Assembly (NCBI RefSeq): GCF_947507565.1
Contig: NC_089178.1
Coordinates: 2,170,001 to 2,234,000 of the forward strand
Source: Oscarella lobularis
Lineage: Eukaryota; Porifera; Homoscleromorpha; Homosclerophorida; Oscarellidae
DNA length: 64,000 nt
Reading direction: 5' to 3'
Both the position numbers and the translations under genes were made by a program. Below are positions 35,401 through 48,800 of this stretch, piece by piece (within the stretch, counting starts at the first letter, position 1; each line of letters starts with the position of its first letter). The notes beneath the pieces are model-generated. The model made no database searches. It was not told where the DNA came from and saw only the letters and a list, made by a program, of their open reading frames with translations.

Positions 35401-38400
35401 ACAAGTCGAAAAGACTACTAAGTGGACTCCAACTTTTGCAAACTATTCGCGCACGTTTGGTCGTTTCTTCATGTATTCGTCGCACTGGCGATTGTGCTCG
35501 CGAACGAACAGAGAGTGAAAAACGATTAAGCCGGGTTGAACGTTGCTCCTCGTGTCGCCGGCGACCAATAGTTGGTCTCGGGGCCTTCCGACCGGATTAT
35601 CGTTAGCCAAGCCGATTGTATTGTACTAAAAAAGCATAGTCTAGTATCGTCGCGAAATCGTTTCGCGAATTTTTACAGGAATGAAGCCGCCTTCCTGCGT
35701 GATCATTTTGCCGTTGACTTTAGATCTGAGCTTTAAACTGTCAACTTCTGAAGTGCCGTAAATCATTGAGCCGTCGATGATGGAAGTGAGCTTGTTGATC
35801 TGTTCTCGAGCCACATTAAGGGCCCGGCCGGTGCACTTTCTGGTGAAACGGTGCAGTCAGTAACGAAGCCGTAACAAAGACACACAATAAAGCAACCAAC
35901 CGATCAAACGTTGAACGGATGAAGGGAAGGTGATTGTCTCCTCCTTCATACGGATCAAAGTGGACGTCACCCTAATGAAAAAAATTACGTTACGCTACCC
36001 ATTAGGATTGTTGATGCTATATATATATACCTTTGGAACTCGAATAGGCAGCCAGACATCGCCACGAACCGTCTGGAATTCAAATCTCGGCAATGGGCTT
36101 GAAAAGTCCGTGTCGTGAGTGAGAAATTGACTAAACTGGACCATCATGTCGCTCAAGTGACGCTTAGAATAAACGATATCCGCCTGCGGAGACGCAAAAC
36201 CAATTCAATATCGCGAAAACGTGTCAAATTCGAGTTGCACACCTGATGGAACAGTTTATTGCTGATAAATCTCGGCGATGGTCTTGTCGATCCTTCGCCT
36301 GCGTACGAGTCCAAGTAGGGGCACCTGTTCGCACTCCTGTTCCGAATACACTACATATTGTATGTAGATAAGCAGATTCTTTTGTCGTACCGCAATTTTG
36401 CCGTACACTGGCTGGACGGACCAGCCAGGCCATCGCTGTAGGCCGACGGCAAGTCGCGTTTTAAAATCTGTGCAACTGCGCCCCACCAAGTCTTGTTACG
36501 ATTATTTGAGACGCCGTCTAAGCGTCTAGAGTGTAAGAAGTCGACGTTAGAAGAACCCTATACCACTGCTTAGTACCTTTGGTCCGTCGTTGGAAAGTGA
36601 CGAATAAGGCAGTCGGGTTTAGCCGTTCCCGCCGGCTCCTTCTTGACATAAAGCGTCACTGAGCCTACTGACACGATTCCCGATGCCAGTGAAGGTGGCT
36701 CTATTTCGACGGTATAGTCAAACACAATTGTCTGTTCTTTGCTTGGATCGTCAACCAGAACGGACACGCTGCTAGAGCCGTGATTGACAGATACTTGAGC
36801 TCCTTTAGTCTGCATAGACATAAAATAAAAAATAAAGACACTCTAAATTTCCAGAGAAGAATTTTTACCCCATTAGAAACAGAAGCGATTTTGAGTCTAG
36901 GACATTGTGTCAATTTACTGTAGGACAATGTCGAATTGGCCTTAGGATCGCTAAAATAATATCAATTAGAAAAGTAAAAACTCGCTTGAATTAATACGCT
37001 ACTGACTTCTGTGCCGGTGCAACGACGAGTAGACGTTTCGTCGCTTGAACGCCCGTGTATTTCACCCAAATATTGAACGAGGGCCAGTAAACCTCCACGT
37101 CTGCATAATTCCCGGTTTGCCCGAGACCGAAGTGAGCTTCAATTTCATTTTGCGCCATGAAATGAGCACCAGACCCGATTTCTTGCGTCTACACGAACAT
37201 TTAGAGTAAACAAAACGGCCCAATTGACGCTGACAAACCTGCGTCCAACCGTCGGCTGTCGTCACTCGGACTCGAGCGTGCAAACTGTCACAGAGACGAC
37301 TATTCTGACCAGGACATCTAAAAAAAGAGTGCGCCCGGCGGTCAGGACAGGAAAAAGGAAAACTGTCACGTCGACCCCACACCTGTGCATAACTTTGACG
37401 CGAAGCCAAAAGTTTCGATTGCCTGCAAGATTTTCGTAGAAGGCTGCCTTGCCGACATTGTGAACGACAACGACATCTTCATCGCCGTCACCTAAAAGTC
37501 AATTCACAGTTCATTAATTAAACGGAGGCAGTACTGGTCTCGTACCGTCAAAGTCAAATTTGAGCAAGCCGCGACCATCCTTTGTGTTATTGATGCCGAG
37601 CTGTCTTGCTTGCTGTACAAAAGATGTTCTAAGAGAATTCTATCGCGCTCTCACTGCATTACGTCAATAGTTGTAAGGTTGGCCTTTGGGCCCCTGTTGA
37701 CCCACAGTAGCATAGGATCGGTGGCAAATGGATCGTCTTGAGTCGTTGAAGGACTGTCAAATCCTATAGCGCAAGAAATAGTTATGTATAATCAGCCCAT
37801 TACGACGTCTTCGTCTTTCCGGACCATTTGTCAAAATGAAATCCAAGTATTTGTCGTTGTTGAAGTCGAACATTGTGGTTCCCCAACCCCAATGTCCTTC
37901 CTGAACTCCCACCTAGAGAAAATCAAAAAATGGTAAGATAAAATCGTTCTACACAGTTTATACGTACTTCTTCCGCCACGTCTTTAAAAAAACGTATCCC
38001 CCTTCCTTGGTTCAAATTTTTGAATAGCGCATTTCCGCCGTTTCCGTAGAGACAGCCAGCAAGTCCACAGTTATCCGACTCCGCGTGAATTCCAGATGAA
38101 AACCATTCCAAGTGCCCGTCGCCATTCCAATCGCCGATGGCGTGGCCCATGGCATCCTTAGACAAGAAAAACGAGTCAATCACAACGTTGGAAGGTTAAT
38201 GAATATCGCGTCTCACCACGCGGGCGTCAATTCCACAGTTGATGGTACACTCCGTGAAGGATCCGTTGCCAAAATTCCAAAAAACCTTTGAATCGCCATA
38301 ATCGGTTGTGACAATTAGTTCCGGATGCCCGTCCTCGTCAAGGTCCTGCAGAGAAATCGTTGAGCAAGACGTTTTCAACGAAACATCTCAAGCTGTCTAC

Positions 38401-39642
38401 CGTGAAAGATGAACAAAAAGTGAATGTGCCTGGCGCTTCGGCATGGCCTCGTCTCCATCGGTCCATATCTACTCCAGCATCCATCGTAACATCCTCGAAG
38501 TACCTAAAAAGGGGAAAAAAACGACAAATTGCTAGCCTACAACACACAAGACAATAATTAAATGCGAACCCTGGCTTCTCTGGTCCAAGATTGTGCAACA
38601 GTCTAGAAGCAGAATTCTGAAGGGAAGCACCTCGATAAGCTAAGCCATGGCAACACAAAAAAAAGCAAACCTCGCTCGATTTCAACAAGCCCCACTCAGT
38701 GATATAAAGATCTGGATAGCCGTCCAGATCATAGTCGCCGACATTCGGAGTCATGCCAGAGATTTGGCGTTCATCCGGTCGCATTGCAGACGCGTTTCTT
38801 TCCAACGCTTCTTCCGTAAAACGATCGCCCTAGAAAGAGTGCAGACTTGTGACATAAAACGCGTTGACGAAACAGCATAGACAGACTTGATTGATGTACA
38901 AGTGATGCCGAGTGCCGCCAACAGTCGTCACGTAAAGGTCCAAGTCGCCGTCAGAGTCGAAATCAGCCCAAACGGCACCGCTCGCGTACTCGGTTGGGCC
39001 CACATTCGTCTCGGTGGTCACGTCTAAAAACGTACCAAGACCTAAAGCAACGCCGGACATTGCTATTTTGACAGAAACGCCCTCCTCGGAAAAAAGGCCC
39101 AAACCTGTGTTTTTGTACAGAACGCTTTTGCCCTCGTGAACGGTGAAAAAAATATCCGGATAGCCGTCGTTGTTGTAATCGGCAACGGCCGCTCCGCCGG
39201 GTATGCGTTCGGGCGTGCAAAATTCGCCTTTGAGTCGCACGTCTCGCGATGAATTGCGTATCGGAATGCGAAAGTCGAAAAGACAGAAGGGTCGAGTGGG
39301 ATTCTGCGTTCGGTATTTGTGCTTGAAGCCGACTTTCTCGGCGATCTCTTCGAATCCGTCGACCAGTTGCTTTGTACCGGCGTCTTGGCCCACTTTCGGT
39401 GCTTCGATGCACGTTTCGGAAATCCAGTCGGCAACGTCGTCGTTCTGCAGCACGTCCAGACCGTGAATGTCCGTTGACGACGTCCAATTGCCGAGGAGCG
39501 CACTACGGCGCAGTCGAAATGTTTCGCCGGTGTGAAGTAGCTCGTACTCGTCATCCGATGCTTTGGGGTATGTCTTGATGACCTGTAGCTCGACAAAATT
39601 TGCTAAGAGGCACAAACAAACAAATGCAATCCGCCCTATCAT
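32490..39642 (-). CDS. FG-GAP/ASPIC - animal haem peroxidase - mucin stalk - transmembrane fusion protein
   Basis: Predicted type I membrane protein. Signal peptide '[18 protein letters not shown]' (start 39642). About seven FG-GAP/VCBS Ca-binding repeats (37540-39300), for example '[12 protein letters not shown]', '[12 protein letters not shown]', '[12 protein letters not shown]'. An ASPIC/UnbV domain (about 37020-37480: '[18 protein letters not shown]') resembles CRTAC1. After a linker, '[20 protein letters not shown]' splices in frame (introns near 36500-36560) into an animal haem peroxidase: 'GLAGPSSQ' region, distal '[11 protein letters not shown]', '[11 protein letters not shown]', '[11 protein letters not shown]', proximal '[11 protein letters not shown]', '[19 protein letters not shown]', '[13 protein letters not shown]', '[12 protein letters not shown]'. 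Then two Thr-rich mucin-like stretches (33100-33240, 33960-34250) alternate with coiled coils. A membrane helix '[20 protein letters not shown]' and a short cytoplasmic tail ending 'FKLGDDAF' complete it. Exons are contiguous with no internal stop or promoter-sized gap. Confidence 0.82.
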
Positions 39643-39805
39643 GTCTGCCCTGCTTGGTACGAGGTGGCAGCGTAATTAGAGCGCACGTGAATTAAAAATT
39701 AAGAAAGAAAGAGGTGTGCACAGATCACGCGAGAATTACATCTATCTACTTAGGCACGAACGCAATGACAAAACAAACACTTATCTTTTAGTTTTCTCTG
39801 GGTCC

Positions 39806-42800
39806 CTATTCAAATTTTAAGGAGTCGGCCAAAAATTCGTCGGCATTCCCTGTTTCTTCAACGAATCCTAGAAAGATTATTACGAGCTTAAGAGTCCATG
39901 AAAAAAACTGAGTGTACCTGCTACGTCGCAAAATTCTGCAAACGATTCAGCAGGCAGGAACTCGTCTTGATAACGAGCCAGAATCTTAAACAAGACGCGA
40001 GTCAAAAAAGTGCTCAACTTCCGGCTTTATACCTTATCGCAAGCTGCTAACGCAGCCTGGTCATTACGACGGAGCCACTCGAGCCAAGACGAACAAAGGG
40101 TGGAAATCGACTGACCCAATTCCGAAGGCTGAATCAGAAAAAAACTTGGCACTGTGCGTGACTATAAAAGAGAGCAATTTACACACCTTCAGGTGCCCGT
40201 GAATCATGTCAATAAGGCCAAAAAGCATTAGAACGGGCTTGTATACGGTGTACTCGGCGACAGCGGGCGACGCGAACCTGCACAAAATACACGTAAAAGA
40301 AAAACAAACGACTTCGTTCACGCTTGCTTTTCTGGTGGCGTCGGGAATATGTGTCGGACGTGAGCTAGGACGATCAAACGGCGCAAAAATTTCGTTCGTA
40401 GGGGCTTCCACTCTTTCGACGCGTACGCGAACAATGACAGCACAACGCACTCCAAAGGGCCGTCCACCTTGACAAGGCAATTCTTCCGTAAAAAGTCGAT
40501 TCGATAAGAAGTGAATTTACCTCGTAGCAACCCTGAATCCATTTCTCCTTCGGTGTTTCCAAAAACCCGGCTATCTGCTTGTCGATGTTGAGCCCGCCTC
40601 GAGCGCTGCTGACTCGATAGAGAGCCGTGCTGATGAGATAGGGAACGAAGTGAATGTTGCTGTCCCTGCCGCCGCCGCCCGATTCCGCGCTGAACGGCAG
40701 TTCGCGCGCGAAGCGGAGCAAAAGCAGACGAAGATCGCGAACGACCGAGAGGAAGGAGAGGTCGTGGAGACCCGTGCACTCTGCCATATTGCTGCTATAT
40801 CTGGACAAAAAGAGAAGGAAGCGTCCAGCAAAACGTAGAAAAGAAATTAGGATGACTAAATACCTCGCTAAGTTGCTCACGTAGAGAGACTCCGACACTT
40901 CGGGACCCCAAATGGGCATGAGACCGTTGCACTTCGTATTGGCGTTGTATAGAAAAGCGCTTTCCCATTCGTCTCGACTGCGAGAGTGTCTGCAAATGCG
41001 AGAAGAGTCTTAGACAAGAAAATACGTTTTTTCCTAATCTAAAACCGACTTGATAGCCGAATAATGACAATCGTAATGAACAACGTTGAAGTGACTGACC
41101 GTCGAACAACCCTAAATTGGTACGATTGCCAGTCGTGAAAGTCAAAAGAAAATGACTCACCTGGGCCTTTCTGGCTTTGTTCTCAAATTCGTCAATGATT
41201 GCTCTTTTCGTGAACGTATATATTCCCAGAGCCTTTTTCGGATGATTCTTGTAGCCTTCTCTACAGATGCAGCACTTCAAGCCCGTTTCTTCAACCAACG
41301 CCTCCATTTCTCCTTCGATCTGAGTACTAGGAACCAGTAGCCCCTTCTCGTTGACCTTAGAAAGAAATTAAGTCAGATCTATTGCGCTTGAAGCAACGTA
41401 CAGCCATTCCAAGAGCTCCTAGCTGCTTCTGTCTCATTGCCATTGCAAGACGCTTCTTTTCCGCTCGAGTTTGACGTCGCACGTCGTCGATCTGAAGAAA
41501 ATTTATAATGAACGAGTTCAACGATTATCCAACCGGTTTAACCTTTGCAACGACTTCCGAGTTGTCTCGCAAGGCATCTATCAGATTTTCGGCCAGCGTG
41601 CCCACACTTCCTTCGGTGGAAACCTGCTCTAATCGGTGAATGGACGGAAGTGCGGATCCCCCGATGGCGAGCTGTATCGAGAGAGAAAATTGAACGTCGG
41701 ACTCCGTAAAACGTTCAAGTGAACAAAGGACCTGAGTTTTGTGATGACCCTTGCACAATCCGGTAAGAATTCGAAGTACATACGGAAGAGAGGGCCTTGC
41801 AAGAAAATCCAGAAACGGCTTGTCGTCAGCGGATTTCGTTCCACTAATAAATAAACAAACACATATTTACGCATTGACACAACTCTGCACGCATAATGGC
41901 AACCTTGCTGGCCTAGGCGGCATGTTGACGACGTACTGAATAGCAGAATCAACGATTCCCATTTCGCAGATCAAGTCTTTCAACTGGGCACCGTGCGCGT
42001 TGCTCTACAACATAATCTCGCATTACGTAATACCAAAAGGCGTTGTTTGAAAAACGTTCTTACCACTATGCCGTCTGCTATGTTGCAAAAGCAGTCCAAA
42101 TAGAGTTTGTTGTCAGGGCCTTGGTCTTTATCGAATCTAAATCAACAGGAAGACGTTCGCGACTCCAAATAGCGAGACATTTTTTTCTAAGGCAACCTGT
42201 CAAAATCAAGATGAGGCGAAAAGTGGTCAAGAAGCGTTTGCATTCGACTTTCATCGCCGTAGGTTAAAAATGGAATTAGCCTCACCATAGCCTGCAATAC
42301 GCTAGCATTCGATTTCTAATAAACAGAAAGATGAACGACAGCATGGCGAAATTGGTTTAGTTTTCCTTACAACGTAAGGACTTTCGATGAAATCCAGCAG
42401 CATTGTCAAATGAGCTTGTTCTTCCGACAACGTGGGCATTTCTTGGGCCACTCCTTGTGACGTGGCCAGTGCACTCGCTTCGAGCAGAACAGCTTCTATT
42501 ATGAGTAAAAGCTGTTCAGCAATAGCAGCTCCACTCCCATCATTCATATCCCTCTCCAAACGAAGAGCCTAGAAAGAAAAAAAAAGTAGCAACAAAACAC
42601 CCGTTTTTTTTTTCAAGTCTACTTTGTTCAAAGCGGTAAGCATAATGTTCAAAGAATTCAAGCCAGGACGAGACAGGTATTCCCGATTCGTCTTCACTTT
42701 GACGCAGTAGGAGAGAAGCTTCAGCAAAGCAGTGATCAGCTGTTTTCCGTGTATGATGCTGCCGAGATTAGAAAGACGACGAAGCATCGCGTCAAGCCCA

Positions 42801-45800
42801 CCGCAGTCGCTCAGCACCGCCGACATCCCGTAGACTTCCTCGTCGTCCTTTGCCTGATCTATAAAGTCACATTGACAAACGATACGGCATCGACGTATGA
42901 TATAAATACCTTCGTTGTCGAATGAATTGATCATGTCCTCCGTTGCTTCTCCCATGAGTCCTCTCATTCGATAGACGACGCGCATTGGCTTGTCCTGACC
43001 GTCGCCGTCCTTGCACCAGATTCGTCTGAAGACTTCCTTCACGGGAAGATCGAGACTCATGATTTTGTTTTTCACGAGCAGTTCCATTCCCGTGTCGTCT
43101 TCGAGGAGGGCTACCAATTCGCAATCGGTGCATATCCGATTCTTTATGTCTCGCATCGAAGGACCCATACCGGGGTCCTTGCTACTGTACGGATTTCCCT
43201 AGAAAAAGACCCAAACGACGTAGCACGCTTTCCCTTTTTTTCGCTGCACGTTCCCTATACCTGCATTCGCCCTTGGAGAAACTCCTCCTGAGCTGGATCC
43301 TTTTCGAGAATCAAATAAAACTCCGACGCGTCGTCTTCCTCCGGATTGATTATATTGCAAAGACGTTCGAATATGAAAACGGGCGTCATGACGTCGTTGA
43401 GAGGACACTCGTTCAACGTATCGACGCAGACGGCGACAAACGCTTTCGTCTCCTCCTCCGTGCCGGACGTCATGTCGCCGAGCAATTGAAGCAGTAACGC
43501 CTGCGTGTCGTCGATCAATTTCGTTCTCTGAACGACGAGCCGCTTCAAGGAAAGAAATCCGTTGAGAATCGTACCGACGAGACGGCTCTTGAAACGCTGT
43601 CGAATCTGAGCGTGCTGCACGAACGAGACGAGGAGCTCGGTGAGCATTTTGAGCGCGCATCCCTGCGACAAGTCGGAGCTCAGCGTACGCTGTTCCAATT
43701 CGGCGAGCTGCTTGATTTCGTTCGTGATCAGACGACCGAGAAGCGGTAGAATTCCTTTCACGGCGAGATACTTCTTCCATCGTTCCGGCTCGGATAGCGT
43801 TTGATAGAGTCGGAGAAATTCTTCGCCGTTCTGACCCGCTTCGCTGAAGTCGACGAGACAACCGGAGAGTAAATCGAGTATTCGTTGCCGTCGATCGTCT
43901 TCCTTGCACAAGATCTCGACAATTGCGCACGCCACTTGTCGAGCCGTCTTCGACGAAGGACTAAAGAGAATTCGTCGCAGCCAATTTTGCGCGTTCAACT
44001 GGCTCCGTTCGTCTTTGCGTCGCAACACGGCCAACATCCAACGCTTGCCGTATCTCTCCGCCAAACGCTCCTCGTTCGCAATTTCCGCACTGCCGCCACT
44101 TTCGATGCGTTTTTTCCAGGCGACGAATCTATGACGAGAATCGCCTTTGAGCCAGCGCGTCGCATCGGCGACGGCACCGGTGTCGATCCACGCTGACGAT
44201 AACTTTCTCTCCTTGATACGATCGGCAGCGTCGTTGGGCAATTTCATGACGTGAAGAAGAACTCGAAGGCAGGGAAGGGTAATGTGTTCCATGACGACGG
44301 GATTCGTGCACGCGTTGCTGACGACGAAGAGCTTGAAGACGGATCGGAGTCGAAGTTCCCAGCACGAATCGCGCGTGCCGATCGTCGACATGAGAAGACG
44401 CATTTCGTGCTGAATCGAAACGACGAGACTCGGATTCGATTCGTGTTGATCGAGCGCCGCCTTGACGCGTCGCAAGAGAATCCGATTGAGTCGGCGCGTC
44501 GCCGACGGATTGTCGCGCGTCAGGAGACAGAGCAGAGCGCGCACTTCGCGACGCATCGCCACGCTGCCGCGTCGCAAGTTGAAGTCGACGAGCTCTCGAA
44601 CCAATCCCTGTTGAATCAACATCTCTCGCATTTTCGGTTGGAGTGCGAGCGCTCGCAGCAAAGCGACGCAGTGCTCCGTCGCCGCCGACATGCATCCGTA
44701 ACAGTTCGGCTTCGCCGTCGCGCCAGCCGACTGGCTCAACTGCGCCAAACGCGACTGAGCCGACGCGAGAAAATTCGACGGCGACTGATCGACTACGGGC
44801 GTCGACGGCGTCGACGGCGTCGTGGCGGGGGTCGACGGTCGGCTCGACGACGAAGACGACGGTTGATTGTACGCCCTCTCCAACTGCTGATGATCGTATT
44901 CGATGATTTCCTTTCGGCAAGCGAGGACCTTTTGCATGATTTTGCTCAGCGCTTCGAAAGACGATCGGCAGTCGACGCAGTATCGTCGCGCTACGGCTTG
45001 AATGATCTTGTTTACGCCCGCTTTGGCGGCGGCGGAGGAGGAGCCCGTTTGAATTCCCGTTTCCAAGTCGACGGTTCGTTCCACTTCGCCGGACGATTCG
45101 CCCACTTCGGAGAGAAGAACGTCGAGCGGCTCGCGATTCGTTGCGAGTTGCTTGTAGACTTTGTCGGCTCGTTCCAATAAGGAGTTGATTGTTGAATTCG
45201 CCTGAAGGAAAGTATGAGAAGAAGAAGAAAACTAAATGACGTCATTTTTTTGCAACCTTTTGCCTGTCGTCTTCGTTCTCGATGGGATCGACGGCACAGC
45301 ACGGCCGACTCGTCACCGCAAAGTCGAAGCGCGCGAATTTACAGTAACCACACGAAATACACAGAAATGGATCTTTTTCGTCGTAATTAATTGACCTAGA
45401 AAGACCCAGGAATTATCTCTCGTGTTCTCTTCTTCAATGCAGGTGTCGCGCCTCTCACCTGCACTTGTGACACTGAAAGACGTTCTCTCCGCAATTCCCG
45501 CAGATCCCCGGGTTTGCGTTGACTTGAGCGCTGCAACGCGGACACTGCAGAGTTTCGGAACTCGCCTATAAGAGCAGAAATATACCTGCTACACGTAATG
45601 CGAATAAGGAGCAACACGACGTACCTGATAGTTGTCGTAAAAGTCGGCGAATTCAATCACAAAATTACATGCGACAATCGGCAAAGGAAAGTCGACTTTC
45701 AAATCATTCTGACCCGGACTCAAACGACACGACTTTCCTTGCTTCCACAACGATCGCCTAACGAGAGAGTTTCGCTCGAGGAGAAGACAGATAATAATCG

Positions 45801-48800
45801 AACCACGCTTTCTTACTTGTTTTTTAGTTCGATGACCGATTGAACGGTCCTGTTGCTGTAGTACAAATTGATCGTGCGAACCATTTTCGTGCGACGAACG
45901 TCGCTGATGCGAGCGACGAATTTGGAGATGTTGTAGCTTCCTGACAACTTAACCAATTGGCAAGTCGTCGTGAACTTCATGTCGGACTTGAGCGACGCGA
46001 GTTTCGCGCTCGTGTACGCCACTTCGGGATTATTGCAGACGAGGCAAGGATCGCTTTCCAGATAGAAGCCGTCGAATTCGACGAGCCCCTGCAGCGAAGT
46101 GTAAATGTGCGAGTTTCGATGACGAGCTAGGAGACTGTTTTGCGTTTTTAACAGCTGAACGGCCCGTTCCGAGTGCGTTTGCGCTTCGGAGACTTGATCT
46201 GATTTGCTGGCAATGAAGCAGCTGAGAAGGTCGACGAATTGGCCCGCTTTACGACCGTACGACGGCAAATCGGGCCACAGGCTCCACAAGAGCTCCGTTA
46301 GTCGCGCTCGTTGCGAATCGGAACCCAACTTATTCAGCGTCGTCAGAAACAGATGAGTCTGCCAACGAATACGAGAATTGTTCGATTCCAAGAGAAACAA
46401 TCGCACGAACGCCGTCAAAAGTTGAAGATTGACGGACGTCGTGAGTTGATCGGCGAGCGTCTGGCACTTCTTCAACTGAACCGCGGTAAGAGGAGGTTGT
46501 TGGGATGCAACCGACTCGCTCTTTCGATCTTTCTTGTATTTCGTTCCTGCTCCTTTGGCGCCGGAGGCGGCGGTGCCCGGCACGCCACAAACGGCGCTGG
46601 TGAGCAGTTGAAAGATCTGGCCGACAATTCCTTCCGGCACGAGCAAGCTAACGCGAAGAAAAAACGACAAAACCGTGTTTTCTTGTTCGCAGAACAATTG
46701 CCAACTGGCCGTTCTCGTGACGGCGACGTCGCTGCACGCTTTTACGTGTTCGTAAAAAGTGAGCAAGCCGTCGTAGGGCAACGCGAGAGGAATGGGTTCG
46801 ACGCAACTCGCATCGTAGCCGCCTTGACTGCACAAACTTCGAACGGATTGAACGTGATGAGCGAGTAGATGAAGATCGCGCAGTTCGCGATACTTTTCTT
46901 TGGAGCCGGATAAGGAAAGAAGGAGCTTTCGCACTTGTCGTCGAACTTGTACGGATTGGTGCACAAGCATGTATTGGGCCAAACAGTTTTTCCATTTCGA
47001 ACCGAACGTTGCTTTCGGTTGCGATTCGCCGCCGCCGCCGCCGCCTCTGGCGACGGCGGACAATTTTCTGATTTGGTACGAAATTCGAAGCAAAAGCTCC
47101 GTAATCAGAAGCGGATAGCACTCGAAAATGTCCTTCGCGTGACCGAGTACGTATTGGCGAACAAAAAACGGCGAAAAGTCGGGAAGTGCATAGGCGAGAC
47201 GAGGCTTGAGAAGAGCGCCGGGAACGGGAACGCTGGTCGACTCGTTCGACTCAGCGTTCTTTCTCCAATAGTCGAGCAAACTCGTTAGGGCGTTCAAGCA
47301 ATACGGAATGGTCTTCTCGTTCAGCAGAGCGCCGCACACGGCACTCTGAATCAATTTTTGGCTTTCGGTCGGCTTATCTTTTGACATGAGAACGCTGAGT
47401 AGTCTCCAAACGAGAACCTGATTCTCTCTCCAACTTGTTCGGACGAAAATATCCTTGGAATTTTCTTCCCCAAAGTTCAATTCTCGTATCAAGCAGACGA
47501 TGAGTTCGTTTGCGACCGTCACGTCTTCGTCGTCCGTTCCGAGAAGCGAGCAGAGATAAAGAATCACCTGAAAAAAGAAGAAAAAAAGTTTTATTTTTAT
47601 TCGCGTTGTCGTCGTGCAAAAAAGTGTCGTACTTGGAAATACGGCACCGATTTGACGCCGCCGATTTCTCTCAATTCCGAAACGTGCTGAAGCAAGATTC
47701 TCAAAAGATCAATTCGCTGCGACTTCAATCGAGCGTTCACGGCAACTATCTGATCGTCGTTTCGATCCGTTTCGTCGTCCGGCACGGTCAACGGAGCACT
47801 CTCGCGATCGTCGGACAAAGGAAGCGACAAAAGCGCCTCGCCGTCGTCAACGACCGAACTTTCGGCGGTTTTCGCCTCCTCTATTTCCCGTTCTGGCGAT
47901 ACGACTGGCGCGTTTTCGCCGCTGCCGCCGCCGCCGCTGCCACTGCCTCCCGCCGCCACTGCCGGCAGAACCAACTCGTGATCGACGTCCATGTCGAGTA
48001 CACCAATCACGTCTTCGGGCAAATCGCCGAACAGCTCTTCGCCGTGAATCAAATCGTCGGGCGGATCTTCGACGAATTCGAGCATCTCTTCGTCCGGTTG
48101 AGCCGCGCGAGCTGCTACGTCCGCTTGGGGCTCGTGCTCGCTGCCCGACAACGTACTCTGCGAGAGACTATCATCGAATTCTTCCGGCGAGACGGACTAG
48201 AAGAGAAAAGTTACGCGATACGCGTTCAAGTGAAAAAAAAATCCGCACTTCTCCCTGTGCCTGTTGCACCGCTGATTGACCGCTATTCTCTCGAGCTTCA
48301 GCGCTCCCTCTTTGAACCTGTTGAGTTGGCGGCGATGATCCCTAATGAGAATACGTATAGTGAGGGCATCAAACTGTTGTCGTCGGACGTCGCCTTTTTT
48401 TCACCTGTTCCTGAAGGCTCAATTGAATAGCAAGCTCCATCATCGCGTCGTCGTCGACCATTCCCGCCACGTGTAACATGTGCTCGAGCGCGGCGGAGCG
48501 CGGCGGCGGACGTCGAACGCCGGAAAATCCTAAACACGTAAATAAATAATTGACATCATGCAAAACAATACGCTTCTTTTTCCCCCACCTGCCATTACGG
48601 CTTCAACGGACTCGGGATTGTTCATCATGGCAGCCATTGACGGAGGCAAAGCCTGCGACGAGATTTCGTAACATTTTTATTCACCTCGTAGGTCATCCCT
48701 TACCATCGCTGGCCCTCCAACTCTTCGACGAACGACGCGACGTTCTTGTTTTCTCTCCGATCGCTCTTTCGACGACGGAGGCCGTTTTTCCTTCTTCTTT

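Noticed and set aside
44251-45180. Long plus-strand ORF of about 309 codons (also 47510-48430 plus, 306 codons)
   Set aside because: Both lie antisense to clearly coding UBR4 exons, are Arg/Ser-rich, and reflect codon bias leaving the opposite frame open.
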